The notes: generated from the letters alone by a model not told the origin. A stretch of 64,000 nt of DNA from Nematostella vectensis (GCF_932526225.1 NC_064046.1:4588001-4652000), one strand, 5' to 3'; shown: positions 49,601 to 61,920, counted from the first letter of the stretch. Numbers and translations: made by a program.

Positions 49601-51916
49601 TAGAATTCTTGCACTGCCCATACTGTGGAGTAGTATTATGATAGTATTATAATAATACTAATATTATGCAAGTATTGATGCTAATTCCTTGTTGATTTTG
49701 TCAGTGGACTCGTGTGACACGGTCAACACTTTTGACTCCATCTTCCTCAGTCTTCTCATCATCAATGGCATTGCCACCATTCTCGCCTTCTCCGCCTCCA
49801 TCGTTGGATGTACAACGGTCTGTTGCTCTAGCCAAACGGTAAGTCTGTGCAGTCAACAATAAGTAAAAACATACTTGACAGATGTAGTGCTGATACTTCC
49901 TGCCAAACAACCACCACCACAACTACCATCATCATCACTATCACCAGCACTAACATAACCACCACCATCACTTGTTACATTTTCACCACCATCATCACTA
50001 CGATCCTCACTAACACCATCACTTCCACCATCGCAACCTTTATCATCACTATCACAACTATAACCATGACTACCACCATTACTATCACTACCACATTCAT
50101 TACTGTCATCTTAACTTCCACCACCATCTCTACACTACAACCATCACTTCCACCATCATCATCACTATACCATCATTACTACCATTATCACTACTATCAT
50201 CACTATCATCATCATAACTACCATTACTATCACTACCACATTCATTACTGTCACCCTCACTTCCACCACCATCTCTATACTACAACCATCACTTCCACCA
50301 TCATCATCAATATTCCATTATTACAACCATTATCACTACTATCATTATCACTACTATCATCACTATCATCATCATAACTACCACTATCAATACTGTCATC
50401 CTCACTTCCACCACCATCTCTACACTACCACAATCACTTCCACCATCATCATCACAATACCATCATTACTACCATTATCACTACTATCATCATCACTACT
50501 ACCATCACTGTCATCATCACCATCAACACACTACAACAATCACTTCCACTATCATCATCACCACCATTGTGTAGTTCCAGAGGGTATCCATCCCCCCATC
50601 CCCCCATTGAGGGGTGTTGGAGGTACGACCCCCACCCCTCTGGAATTTCCAACCCCCTAGATAAAAAATAAATACAGTAACTGTTAAGGAAAAGGGCATT
50701 TTAACCCCCTCCCCTCTGGAAATTCCTCGGCGTCTGAACCCCCCACTCCCCCGGAATTTCCAATCCCCTCAATGGGGGGGGGGATGGATATTTTCTGGAA
50801 ATACACATTATCATTTCCACCATAAACACACTACCACCACCACTACCATTAGCATCACTAACAACTATAATCACTACCATGCTAATCATCATTACCACCA
50901 TCACTGCCATAATTACTACTGCCACCAACACCACTTCCATAATCATCATCATCACTACTACTATCACAACAAATCTTATCACTAGCAGTGCCAGTGCTAT
51001 CATCCCCATTACCATCATCATCGCCCTCACAATCATCACCCTCACCATCACTATATTCATCAATAGTCATTATCATCACCAACTCCATCATTATCATCAC
51101 CAGCTCCATTATCATCATCATCAACACCACCACGCTATCGTCAACACCATCATTATCATCACCAACTCCCTCATTATCATCACCCACTCCATTATCATCA
51201 TCATCAACACCACCACGCTATCGTCAATACCATCATTATCATCACCAACTCCCTCATTATCATCACCAACTCCATTGTCGTCATCATCAACACCATCATT
51301 ATCATCACCAACTCCCTCATTATCATCACCAACTCCATTGTCGTCATCATCAACACCATCATTATCATCACCAACTCCATCATTATCATCACCAACTCCA
51401 TTGTCATCATCATCAACACCATCATTATCATCACCAACTCCATCATTATCATCACCAACTCCATCATTATCATCACCAACTCCATTGTCATCATCATCAA
51501 CACCACCACGCCATCGTCAACACCATCATTATCATTATCAACTCCCTCATTATCATCACCAACTCCATTATCATCATCATCAACACCACCACGCTATCGT
51601 CAACACCATCATTAACATTATCAACTCCCTCATTATCATCACCAACTCCATTATTATCATCACCAACTCCATTGTCATCATCATCAACACCACCACGCCA
51701 TCGTCAACACCATCATTATCATCACCAACTCCATCACCACCATCATAATCACAACATGAGAGCAAAACGTGGTTCCTGCTTCGTACTCTTCTCGTGGATT
51801 ATTTGGTGTCATTTTTTTTTCGTTTCCTCCACAAGATGCCCGTCCCAGCCGTCCCCAATATGGAAATGCAACAAGTCCCCGCGCCGCCACCAGTGGCCGT
51901 GGCCATTGGTCAGTAG
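46605..51916 (+). CDS. Four-pass membrane protein, MS4A/CD20-like topology
   Basis: Six exons join exactly in frame (46605-46641, 47074-47252, 47644-47700, 48167-48338, 49705-49838, 51836-51916; 660 bp, 219 aa). The ATG at 46605 is in frame with a second ATG at 47088, which would give a product 17 residues shorter. Hydrophobic segments: GIIGIMLLALGLADLVLGVL; a segment around GLWSGALLGLNGALGVLCWI; GVFFLVLAILNIIISGAQAA; and SIFLSLLIINGIATILAFSA. The loop between segments 3 and 4 has an NCT glycosylation site and several Cys residues. The tail is short and Pro/Val-rich (PAPPPVAVAIGQ). The short gap between segments 1 and 2 and the layout resemble MS4A/TMEM176-type tetraspans, but there is no diagnostic motif. 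A role in membrane signalling is inference. Introns 4 and 5 are packed with repeats. Confidence 0.85.
48463..49502 (+). repeat. Approx. 45-60-bp pyrimidine-rich minisatellite
   Basis: About 20 units contain 'gggaatataaaacatgagac' or '...gatc' followed by 'cccatccctctcccttcccc'. They fill the fourth intron of the tetraspan gene. Two long minus-strand frames (370 codons each) are repeat artefacts. The sense strand is a long polypyrimidine tract broken by the gggaatataaa motif. Confidence 0.95.
49900..50570 (+). repeat. Degenerate ATC/ACC trinucleotide array
   Basis: Runs of atcatcatcac, accaccatca and ttaccatta with longer-period copies (about 50040-50160 resembles 50210-50300) lie in the last intron of the tetraspan gene, starting about 60 bp from the donor at 49838. 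Confidence 0.92.
50575..50800. mobile_element. Palindromic C/G-rich MITE, 226 bp
   Basis: The left end (ttccagagggtatccatccc... cattgagggg) and right end (cccctcaatggggg... tatccatcc complement) are inverted copies of about 50 bp. The sequence interrupts the ATC/ACC array. Confidence 0.7.
50810..51755 (+). repeat. ATC/ACC array with approx. 30-60-bp higher-order units
   Basis: This is a more regular continuation, with units such as 'atcatcaccaactccatca' and 'tcatcatcaacaccaccacg'. The 289- and 315-codon Ser/Thr/Pro/His-rich frames here are low-complexity. One of them reads on into the genuine last tetraspan exon only in a different frame. Confidence 0.93.
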
Positions 51917-54164
51917 ACAGAGGACTGGGAGCTAGTTAGCTTACCTTATCAGTTTTTGCTTTATCTAGAAACCGATTCGTCTTGTTTATTTTTACCACCT
52001 TTGTTTGTTAAAACCTGCCATTAAAACGAAAATTTCGGGCACTTTACTTTGTTTAATTCATTTTTGACATCCAGGCGACTGATCTTAATTCAGTTCAACC
52101 CAACTTTATAACTTATCTACTTCACCCAACCCCCTCTTGTAACACTACGCGATTGAATGGTTTTTCCCTTTCCTCCTCTTTTTAAATACTGCTTTACTAC
52201 TACACGACCGTGACACGAGGGAAGAACATGACGCTTCAAATAAGCCCATTTCACATCTAATAAGGAGGAAAATTTCTCTTAGTACTTAGTGAGTAATAGC
52301 AAACAAAATATCAAATGCGACTTTTTTAAAATTGATGCGACTTTTTGTAAAGTGTTATTGAAATTTGCGCTTTTCGTCCCTGAGCCCATACATAGCGCAA
52401 ATATGACCAAGGAAGAAATAGCCAAAATCTCGGTATGTGCATTTCGGTCACACGTAATTTGTGTTTTTAAAATCAGTCCGTAATAGAAGGAACCGATGGT
52501 CATTGTAAGAAATTGTGTCTGCTTTCTCTATCTAGAATTGCGTATTTTCAAGGTTATTCCGTCATGTCCACGAACGGCCCCTGAATGGTCCCCCGAAATT
52601 TCGATGTGCTTTCATGCTCGCGCAACTTTTTCCGCCTAAAAATGCTCGGTCTCGCATAAATAACGAGGTGCTTGCAAGTGCTCGCAAAAGACTTTTCGAG
52701 TGCCCTTTCATAGTACGCTACTGTACGGTCCCCTCCCCCCTCCCCTTATTCGGCCCCTATCTAACCGTAACACCCTGAGTCCGTGGTAATTGTCGAGGAG
52801 GAAAGTAGGAAATGCATCCCGTTTTCAAGCTACACACGAATAATTAAATTTTCATTATTTAGAGCTAAAAGTCAATTGGCTTAAAGTCAAATTGTAAATG
52901 ATCTGATAATAGGAACCGCGCTTGTTGAGTGGCTTAAATTATATCAGGAAGAAAAGCGCTTCTTGAGGAGGCCAAAATTAGATCATGTTATTGTAATATT
53001 CAAGTACGATGAAGGTACAAGAGGTTAAAGAAAGAATACTCAGCATTTTTTGTAGGATGTTGAGTGTTTTTTTTATCATAACAGGTCCCGGATAAGCAAA
53101 AAAATTGATCATCTTTTTTAAACAAAATTTAAAAGTTAAATATCTAGTTGGGAAGTGAAATGATAAAAACAGGAACTGAGTTAAAAGCAGAAGACAAGTG
53201 ATAATCAAAACAAAGCATAGGGTGCCTTTATCATCTACTAAAAAATGTATGCGAACGACATAAAGAAAAGTCTTTGTCAAAGAGCACACAATGGAAACCG
53301 CTAAGCTAAGAAGACCTTACATGTTTTTTTTTATAAAATTTCTTTTGAAAAATAAAAATTTATTCCCCAAATCCACTTGCTTAAAAAATAGTAATAACTG
53401 AAATTCTCCCCCGGACACATTAAAACATTTAATAAAACATTGCAACGTTATATTATTAGTACAGACGCTTGTGATTGTTCTATGCTATTAGTCGCCTAAA
53501 AGAAGAACCCCCGTTCATAGTAGTTGCCCTCATGTTAACAGCTGTGGTCTGGTATCTGTATTTTTAATGAAAAATAGGAGTAGCTAATGGTGAGCGACTG
53601 GGGGGCGCCTAGCAGTAAGAAATAACGTTATGCATTTCGCTTGGCATAATTTGATCAGAAAAACGCTTTCTTAGAAATAACCCCTTGTCAAGTAAAACAA
53701 TTTATTAGTTACAGAAAAAACAATGGCCCGAGGATTTCGAGAATAATAAAAGAAAAAAAAGATTAATAAGAGGAAGCGATAAAACGGGAAATGTGTGTCA
53801 CAAGACGTCACAGACCATCAGGGTTTTCAAAGCATTATATATGCTAATGGTCACTTAAATAAGTTTAGATTGACTTGTTTGGATCAATCTCGTTGAGGGC
53901 TTTGACGTCATCGCCGCAAACAATCGCTTTAAGTTAAAAACATCTTTTTATAGCGCCGTGAATACTGATGATATAACATGGTTATTAAATTTAAAAGACA
54001 GCATAGGAAATACGATATGGATATTTGCCAGGGAGAGCCTTAAAGCGGTAAGGACTAGACAGGCAAATCAATCACCAAACAATCATCCTGAGACTCGCGT
54101 ATACATCGCGTCCCCTTGACAGTGTTAGTACGCTTGTGTTTGCCGTGAGCTGCGGTGTAATGTT
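51917..54164. other. Intergenic region between the tetraspan gene and the GPCR
   Basis: There is no supported gene. An ATTAAA near 52019 may serve the tetraspan gene. The rest is AT-rich unique sequence. A TGACGTCA palindrome (CRE core) occurs near 53902 in 'tttgacgtcatcgccgc', about 260 bp upstream of the GPCR start. Confidence 0.55.
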
Positions 54165-55526
54165 ATGAATTCTTCAAATGGAACATCCACTGGACACGAG
54201 ACATGTTTGGATGATGACTCTAGCACGGCTAAAATCGTCCAGACAATAGCTTACTGCGTGATGGTGGTTCTCGCTCTTGGGGGAAACATCCTTCTTGTCA
54301 GTGTTGTTTGGACGCAACGGAAATTACGAACTACAACAAATTTCCTTATCTCAAACATGGCGTTGAGCGATTTACTCGTCCCGGTCCTAGCTATGCCGAG
54401 GACTATCGTGGAAATCCACTACGGGTTTCGTCGCTGGCTGGTGACAGGAACTGCTGGACTTGCCCTTTGCAAGCTCGTGTACTTCTTTCAGGATGTTTCA
54501 ATGGCCGTGTCTGTGTTAAGTCTTTCATTCATTACAATCGAGAGGTTTTATGCGGTGGTCTTCCCGCGTGTCAAGACTCCAATTCGTGGTCGCGCGCGAG
54601 GTGTAATTCTCTCTATTTGGATCTGTGCGATGGCGATGCATAGCCCGTATTTCTACACGTTCAGACTCGTTGAGTACCAGCAAATGTCGTATTGCGTGCT
54701 TGTATGGCCGCACAATGCACTTTTGGCGTCTAGAGCATTTTTCCTCACCATGATAATCATCCTCTATTTTATTCCTCTGACGCTTATTACCGTTCTCCAG
54801 TGGGTTATAGTCCGAAGAATTCGTAATCAGCTTCTGCCAAAATTCACCTCCTCTTTTCGACACCGGAAACGCGCAAAGCGGAACTCTGACATCGTTAGGT
54901 TCACCCTAGCTGTTATCGTTTTATTCTTTTTGTGCTGGTCTCCGACGGTTGTTTTCTCGTTCCTGGTTTTATTCGGACCGCCGGGGTTATGCATGAAGCA
55001 CTTTCGATTCACGTCGCAATTTCTCGTCCAATCGAACAGCGCCATGAATTTCTTTATTTATTTCATCTACAATGAATCATACAGGTCGATTATTCGTGAA
55101 TTGTTTTGCGATAAAGGTAATGTATTTTCTAGACCACTGAGGTTATTCTCTAGGGCTCGTAGGATGTGCTCATGGAACCCCTCCGATAATCCATCAGCTG
55201 TCGTCATAGACAAGGTGCGTGACACGTTGCGTGACAATGAATCGAATAGAGCCAATCAGGTGACGTTGACGAAGGCTCACATGGCTAGTTTCGATTCGGA
55301 TTCTAGTTTGAAAGTCACGCAATATCATTCCTCTCTTCCGCGTTCCATGAGGTCTAGTGGAAGCTCCAATGGTCACGCAAGTCGGAGCAATGTCACGCGA
55401 AAGGCGAATGGCAGTGGAACCAGAGGCCAGTTGTCAGGTCACAACCAGGCTTTTGACCGAAGTGTCACGGTCAAGGATGACGCAGTTACCACAAATTTAA
55501 ATGACGTCACGGTATATGAGAACTAA
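54165..55526 (+). CDS. Rhodopsin-family (class A) GPCR, neuropeptide-receptor-like
   Basis: An intronless 453-aa receptor. N-terminal glycosylation sites are N2 and N5. TM1 carries G40-N41. TM2 has LSDLL with D69. C102 and C177 can form the TM3-ECL2 disulphide. TM3 ends ERF (126-128) in place of DRY. TM6 has CWSP (257-260). TM7 has NFFIY (295-299) in place of NPxxY. A long cytoplasmic tail is rich in Ser, Thr and basic residues, with possible phosphorylation sites. The pattern (ERF, CWSP, basic ICL3 RHRKRAKR) fits peptide-type class A receptors; the ligand cannot be told. The last codons (NDVTVYEN) are the first unit of a tandem repeat that continues into the 3' UTR. In other copies the stop-codon position is TAC. 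Confidence 0.95.
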   Translation: MNSSNGTSTGHETCLDDDSSTAKIVQTIAYCVMVVLALGGNILLVSVVWTQRKLRTTTNFLISNMALSDLLVPVLAMPRTIVEIHYGFRRWLVTGTAGLALCKLVYFFQDVSMAVSVLSLSFITIERFYAVVFPRVKTPIRGRARGVILSIWICAMAMHSPYFYTFRLVEYQQMSYCVLVWPHNALLASRAFFLTMIIILYFIPLTLITVLQWVIVRRIRNQLLPKFTSSFRHRKRAKRNSDIVRFTLAVIVLFFLCWSPTVVFSFLVLFGPPGLCMKHFRFTSQFLVQSNSAMNFFIYFIYNESYRSIIRELFCDKGNVFSRPLRLFSRARRMCSWNPSDNPSAVVIDKVRDTLRDNESNRANQVTLTKAHMASFDSDSSLKVTQYHSSLPRSMRSSGSSNGHASRSNVTRKANGSGTRGQLSGHNQAFDRSVTVKDDAVTTNLNDVTVYEN

Positions 55527-55960
55527 ATCATCTGTAGCAAAGAGGTAGTAGAGCCTTAATGACGTCACGGTACATGAAAACTACGTCACATCTGACAAAG
55601 AGGTAGTAGAGCCTTAATGACGTCACGGTATATGAAAACTACGTCACATCTGACAAAGAGGTAGTAGAGCCTTAATGACGTCACGGTATATGAAAACTAC
55701 GTCACATCTGACAAAGAGGTAGTAGAGCCTTAATGACGTCACGGTATATGAAAACTACGTCACATCTGACAGAGGTAGTAGAGCCTTAATGACGTCACGG
55801 TATATGAAAACTACGTCACATCTAACAAAGAAGTAGAAAGCCATAATGACGTCACGGTATATGAAAACTACGTCACATCTAACAAAGAAGTAGAAAGCCA
55901 TAATGACGTCACGATATATGAAAACTACCTCACATCTAACAAAGAGGTAGTAAAGCCTGA
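55500..55960 (+). repeat. 56-58-bp tandem repeat with CRE palindromes, eight copies
   Basis: Copies start at 55501, 55559, 55617, 55675, 55733, 55789, 55846 and 55903. Each contains TGACGTCA and nearly all a second CGTCA. The first copy is the end of the GPCR coding sequence; the others form its 3' UTR. Confidence 0.97.
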
Positions 55961-56025
55961 TTATGTATATGAAAACTGCCGTCGTGTATTTTTTTTTCTT
56001 TAAATTCTATTTTTTTTTTTACTTT

Positions 56026-56043
56026 AATAAAAGGATCAATAAA
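56026..56043 (+). terminator. Polyadenylation signals for the GPCR transcript
   Basis: Two AATAAA hexamers (56026-56031 and 56038-56043) follow the CRE repeat and a T-rich stretch. They are the first canonical signals after the stop codon. Confidence 0.6.
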
Positions 56044-56116
56044 AGATAGGGAACATCTGGAAGATATCAAAAGAGGGGAAGGAATAAGCGCTTGCACTAA
56101 TGGATAAGTTGTTCTT

Positions 56117-56334
56117 TTAACCCATTGACTCCTGGCTATTTTTGAGCTGAATTTACAAAAAAAAAGACTGAAAACAGACACCTCCCCCCACCTATTCTGA
56201 GTTTTATACAGCATTTATCCCTTAGACTGATGCCTAAGTATCTTCATCTTGTTGTGTTTATGTTGCATTTATGATTTTGTTTGGTTGTGTGTGTTCTCAA
56301 AGCCCGTATAGGCCGGTTGAGGGATCAATGTCTT
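56117..56334 (-). mobile_element. TTAA-flanked non-autonomous DNA transposon, short copy
   Basis: An internally deleted relative of 713-1720, in reverse orientation, with TTAA at both ends (56117-56120 and 56331-56334) and the same inverted termini. It lies between the convergent GPCR and Wnt genes. Confidence 0.85.
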
Positions 56335-56540
56335 AATATAACTGCTCCCAAACCTCAAAAATTAATACGACAGTTTTTTTTTTAATCTAGTTTAATAATC
56401 TTCAACAGCAACATTCGATATTTGTATTTTTCATATATTTTTGTCATTAACGAAACTTCAAGCCTGTGTTCCTGCGATAAAACTATATACATGCAATCAA
56501 TTAGATGTTCTTTTTACATATTTACAACTGGGTAATTAAT

Positions 56541-58631
56541 TCACTTCATGCACGTCCCCATGACAACCAGTCTCTTACACATATCGCACTTCACGTCACA
56601 GCACCACACGAACTTACATCTGCACCGATACTGCTGTACAATCAGCTTCTTGACGATGCGAAACCTACATGACATGCACGTCTCTGAACACTTGAGGTAA
56701 TCAGGGTTATCACTACTGCACACTCGGCCAAGGACACCCGTGGATCCCTTGGACGCGTCAGGGTGGCAGTAGTCTGGGGACGACTTGAGGAACACGAGGC
56801 TGCGGTCTTTCTTGGCCAGCGGTATGATTACATGCGTGGCGATTTTCTGTACGAGTTTGTTGTTTTGGACTTTGACTCGTTTAGCCTCCTCGTAGCTTTG
56901 CTTGAGGTAGACGCCGACCTCGGCGAAGGTAGCGAGACTTTTCCAGCAGCTCTGAGCGAAACAGCTCCCGGAGACGCCGTGACATTTGCATTGTTCCTTG
57001 AGGGTCTTGCGCACAGCCTGCGTACAGAGGAGAATCACATGATTAAAGAATGTCGATCAACCACTCCTTTGTTATTGTTTACAATGGAAAATCCATCGGC
57101 TTATTTGCAAGAATATAAAAAGAAATAACCACCCGCGGTTATTAACGATATTTTATTGCTTGAATTAACAGATGGAAATTGAAACTAAATAACAAATAGA
57201 ATCCAAAATTATAACCTTATTTTTAGCGTACCATATCCAATCGCAAGATGTGCACTAGCGTTTCCCAATAAGCCGATTTTTGGTATTTTTTAGGATGACA
57301 AAACTGGGTGCGAATTCTTACCCGACGTCCAACAGCATTATTTCGTAGGTTGATAAGTGCCTTCTTCCGGCTCCCAGTCTCCAGGCCGTTTAAGAAGTAC
57401 CTCGACAGCACATCACCAAACTTGACATTGTCATGGCAACCGCTCCAGTCCTTTACAAGGTTTCTGCTGGATTCCACGCATGCGCAATTAGATAAGATTC
57501 CTTTGTTGCAGTCACGTGTCAGAGCATAGGTGACACCCGCTGCCCGTATACTGTGGGCGAACGCCAGTTCTCTGTTGGCTGAAACATAGAAAATATAAAT
57601 ATTTAGTATAAGTCAACAACGATCATTCAATCAACGTCTTTAAACGTGGAAATTTGCTTGTTGAGATCCAGTTTTTTTTTAAGAAAAATAAGAGTTGCGT
57701 GATTGTTTACCCACCAACATTTAATTTCTGAGCCAATGATATCTTACCTCCCCTTTCCTAAGAGACCACTAAACATAAACAAAGAATATCAAAATACCTT
57801 AAAAGTGGGACAAGATTATGTAAGATTCATAGTGGAGCGAGCAAATTCATTTCGCCGAAAAATAATTGTCAAAAGCTAGCGTATAACTACTTGAACTCGA
57901 ATAGAAATATGTATTCCCATGTGGAAGACGCAAGTCTTTAGTTTATTAATTACTTCCAAGAGAAGTGCATACTTACGTGCTGCAGAAGGGGCGAGTCTCG
58001 GTAGGCCAGGCATTCGGTTACTAGAGGCAAATCGTACGCTGCAGTTCCATTTCTCGTTCTGGAATTGTGATTTACACTCCTTAAGGCTGAGTTCATCTCC
58101 GCTCTGTACAATTGTGATCAACTTTTCGTAAGACTGCAGAGGAAAAACGCAAAATGGTTACAACAAGACACTTGTATTTTATACCTTCTTGCTTCCTGTT
58201 CTCATCTTTTTGCAAAACTTCGCTTTTACCAAAGAACACTTCGCATCCATTTAAAAACTTTTCATGAATATCAATGATTTCTAAAACACGACTGATTAAA
58301 AGCAAAAAAATGAACACCTATCTACTTTACTTTCCCGCCCCTAGCACCGCCAAACTTGTAAGAGTAATCAACTAATAATTACTAGAAGTGTGCCACAAAA
58401 TAATCCGAGAACAAACACGCTTACCTCTAGTAGGATAATCTTCTTGGCGGACCTGAAAATTACCAAAAGATACAGATTAGATTCAAAGAAAATGCCGGTC
58501 ATTTTGATATGTGTTGCCGCTACCCTTTGAGTCGCTAAGAAAACAAGACTGAGTAATTACAGTTTGCCGGCCTCTGCACTTTGAAGGGAACTCCACATGG
58601 CGAAAACTGCGAAGAAGGCGATGAAGTTCAT
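56541..58631 (-). CDS. Wnt8: Secreted Wnt ligand, Wnt8-like
   Basis: Five exons in transcript order (58631-58561, 58452-58425, 58133-57977, 57578-57322, 57017-56541) join in frame to 990 bp (329 aa). The protein starts with a signal peptide (MNFIAFFAVFAMWSSLQSAEA). The Wnt core follows: ECKSQF...WNC-type (KECKSQFQNEKWNCS), GVTYALTRDC, WSGCHDNVKFG, the palmitoylation and Frizzled-contact motif CKCHGVSGSC, and a Cys-rich C-terminus ending CKFVWCCDVKCDMCKRLVV. The GVTYALTR, WSGCxDNVxFG and FLKSSPDYC patterns favour the Wnt8 subfamily; subfamily assignment is less certain than Wnt identity. Exon 2 is only 28 bp. A MITE fragment lies in the last intron. It is convergent with the GPCR. Confidence 0.95.
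57040..57185 (+). mobile_element. MITE fragment in the last Wnt intron
   Basis: 'ttaaagaatgtcgatcaacc' and 'tcctttgttattgttta' match the interior of the 25869-26344 element in the same orientation. The terminal repeats are missing. It begins about 20 bp from the Wnt exon 5 acceptor. Confidence 0.75.
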
Positions 58632-58714
58632 GACTTGTAGTAGATTAGCTTGTTTGGATGTGATCTCTCTGTGATTGACTCTTTGACTGAATGGCACACT
58701 TTCTAACTTAGGCA

Positions 58715-58728
58715 GTTTATATGGCGCG
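58715..58728 (-). promoter_or_regulatory. Possible TATA box of the Wnt gene
   Basis: Minus-strand CATATAAAC lies about 90 bp upstream of the Wnt ATG, next to a GCGCGC stretch. A TCAAAG motif (TCF/LEF-like) lies between it and the ATG. Position and sequence are suggestive only. Confidence 0.35.
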
Positions 58729-58861
58729 CGGCTTGGCTTGCTTTGTGTTAATCACAAAAGGCGTGGAACAAAAGAGCCTAATTAAGGGAAAACATGATAT
58801 CCTACAGAACAAAAGGCATTATGTGCTTTTTCTAAACCTTGCGTTGGACAACAGGATAATT

Positions 58862-60850
58862 GAGGCGAGGAATTTGATTAGAATTTGATCATGGAGTTTA
58901 TTGCGGCGGGAAAGTTTAAAAAATCATACGCAACGCTAAAAATAAGCGTAAACTGCACTAGAAGTTACTGTCTAGACGTTGATACATATACATCTTTTGC
59001 AAGACCCTAATAACGATAACTAGAGGTTAAATCAAAAGGCTTGTTTTGATTGTTCAACGTATGAGGGCTATTACCTAGGCGCAAGTGGTATGTATCAGTT
59101 TCAACTGATGCCCTGCTCACCCCTCTGGTGCGATGGATAAAGTTTTGACATTTGTTTACACTTTAAGCTCTTTGAAGCCTTTGTTCGGAGAGCAAATGCC
59201 ACTAAAGTCCAATAAGAAATATTAAATGACAAGGCGTTGTGGAATGAGAGAAAAAATGAGGGATTTAAAATCCACCATAGAGCTATGTTTCATAGATCAT
59301 AAGTTTTTTCTACAAAGTCGCACCACCGATGTGTCGGCAAAGCCGTGATAGTCGAAAACAATACAAACAATGCTACAATGGAGAGGCGAAAATTTGACAG
59401 TTTTTCGTGTGCAATAAAGTATGAAACATTGGATCAGTTATGAATGCGTGTCAGCAAAGTGGACATATTAAATGTTGTTTTGCAATGCGTTGTAGTCAGT
59501 CTTTTTTCTGAAAACAAATAGACCTAGTTTCACTGATACTTTTTACTAGTTATGCCTCAAAACACTCACCCAGTGATTTTTTCAGAGTAAATGTCTTGTT
59601 TTTGTAGGTATGTTCTCGCGAACCTTCATGAATTCAGTGTAAAACTGTAAACGGTTTTAGAATAAACATACAATTATTGTATTTTATAAAGTTTAAGAAA
59701 TAAGGAGGTAATTGCCATGTCTTCCTTTGTATCAGCGAGAAAATGTCATTGGCATGTATGAATGCTGTGAAAAACGAAGGAAAAAAGACTTGTCAATGCA
59801 AGTACCAAAGCTATTATAACTAGAAAGACTACAGGCGAGCTTAAAAAAACTAGATGGTTTCGTAGGCGTGGTGTAGAAAATAGGAACAAAAAGGCGTGGA
59901 ATTTGGTTGGAATTTGATCATGGAGTTTATTGCGGCGGGAAACTTTAAAAGTTACTATCTAGACGTTACATCTTTTGCAAGCTTCGCAAGTTTATACAAA
60001 ATAGCATACTTATCAAATATACTGTATAACAATGAGATAACGAATGGTTTAGTCAAATTGCTAATTTTTCAAGGGATTATATATAATTTGCTATTACCAA
60101 GGCGCAAGTGGTATGTATCAACTGATGCCTCGCTCACTCCTTCTGGTGCGGTGGATAAAGTTTTAACATTTGTTTACAACTTAAGCTCAGTGAAGCCTTT
60201 GTTCGAAGGGCAAATGTCCAATAAGAAATATTAAATGACCAGGCGTTGTGGAATAAGGGAACTAAATCAACAGAAAAAGTAATTAGAACGGTAAATATTT
60301 TATGCCTCTTTGTAAAAATGTAAACAGAGTTTCTCTTTGTTCGAAGGGTATAAGTTACTAAGTCCAGTAGAAACTGGTGAAATACCAGTAGTGGTTTGTT
60401 TTTTACATTTCGCTTGAAAAGGGTTTTCATACAACAGTATCGCGAAGCAAGCACTAAAGAAGGGAATTGTAGACATATAAGCTAGAGAAAAATCCGCCAT
60501 ACAGATATCTTTTATAGATCACTAGTCTTTTCTACAAAGTCGCACCGCCGATGTGTCGGCAAAGCCCTGATAAACAGTCGAAAACAATACAAACAATGCT
60601 ACAATGGAGAGGCGAAAAATTCGACAGTTTTTTGTGTGCGATAGAGTGTGAAGCAAAATCAGTAATGGATGCTTGTCAACAAAATGGGAGTGGAAAAAGG
60701 GATTTTTTCTTACTAAAATGTTGTAACCTTGTACAAAAAATTAAAAAACAAACCATCTTTTTTTAATTGACCCAGTTTCTCTTATTTTCTTCTATCTACT
60801 ATTTACATGGTTATGCCTCCAAACACTCTGGATGTCGTTTTTTAGCAAGT
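58862..60850. repeat. Diverged direct duplication upstream of the Wnt gene
   Basis: About 58862-59590 and about 59884-60850 are diverged copies in the same orientation. Shared blocks include 'ttgatcatggagtttattgc', 'gaagcctttgttcg' and 'caatacaaacaatgctacaa'. The short frames in the second copy (112 and 71 codons) are not conserved in the first. I read it as duplicated non-coding sequence, possibly regulatory. Confidence 0.85.
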
Positions 60851-61920
60851 CAAATGACAAACGACTTTCGGTTTTTAATTTCGTTACATCACTGAAATAG
60901 ATTAAATGCTTTGACGAGAGTAAACCCCGCTGTCGCAAAGCATATGAGATTCTTAGAAATTACTTAGAAGTCCCATTCCCCTTTGATTTTCTCTCGTTTC
61001 AAACACAAAAAACAGACAGACAACCCAGAAAAACAAATAACGGGACAGGTAAGGATACGCACCACTAGGCTTATTTCTCATTTTGTTGGCGTTGTTAACC
61101 GGAAGAGGTCTAGCAGGAAAATGTTGTAATTTAAAAACAAATTAAGTCAAGAAAGTGCATGCAAAGTTTATACATTTATTTGGGGTTTCATGTTTGAAGG
61201 CGAAGGCGATTACCATGGCTCTCATGTATAGCTACTGGAAGGAAATACTAAAAACACTCCCTGACTTGACATGAAATAATGAAATTGAAATTGAAAATAC
61301 ATACCCGCGTATAAGATCCTATTCTACAGGCTAAAATTCGGCATATTTAACACCCATTTTATAAGAACTTAATCAGCTTGGTGGGGAAGAATAGGTTCTT
61401 ATTTGAAAGATCACTTAAATCTTTTGTCAAAATTCTGATTTTCGGTTGACGATACTTTTCATAAATGTTTGGTGTATTGCATTCTGTAGTTGAACAAAAC
61501 ATGGGCTTATACTTGGTGTTCAGCATTATTATTATTAAAGTAGGCAAGCATTCTGTCTAGAGACTTATTGTTCGGTGTGTATTAAAAAATAAGTACCTAT
61601 TCAGCCTAATCTTGACAATTCTCGGTTATTATACGAGGCTGTTTACTTTTATATTAATAATGTTATAAAATTGCAATTGCATTTACCAATATCAAACTTT
61701 ATAAAATTATTTTTGCCTTTTTGTCGTCAAGTGTGCATTTATGCTTTCGCGTATAAAAGTGTGGCAAAGTTCGAGAAAACTATATCGCGCGAAAACTACC
61801 AGTTTCAGTAAAAACCGTAAAATACTTCAGAGACTTGGTCTTAGCATTCGTATTAGTTCTGTACACATCATGTTCTGGCTAACCGTATTAATTAACTAAG
61901 TTTCCTGAACTTAAAAAAAA
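60851..61920. other. Intergenic, AT-rich
   Basis: I see no coding exon, repeat array or recognisable element. The 3' UTR of the LRR-like gene on the minus strand must lie in the right part of this stretch. Confidence 0.5.

Noticed and set aside
50879-51935. Ser/Thr/Pro/His-rich frames of 289 and 315 codons
   Set aside because: These are translations of ATC/ACC repeats. The overlap with the last tetraspan exon is out of frame.
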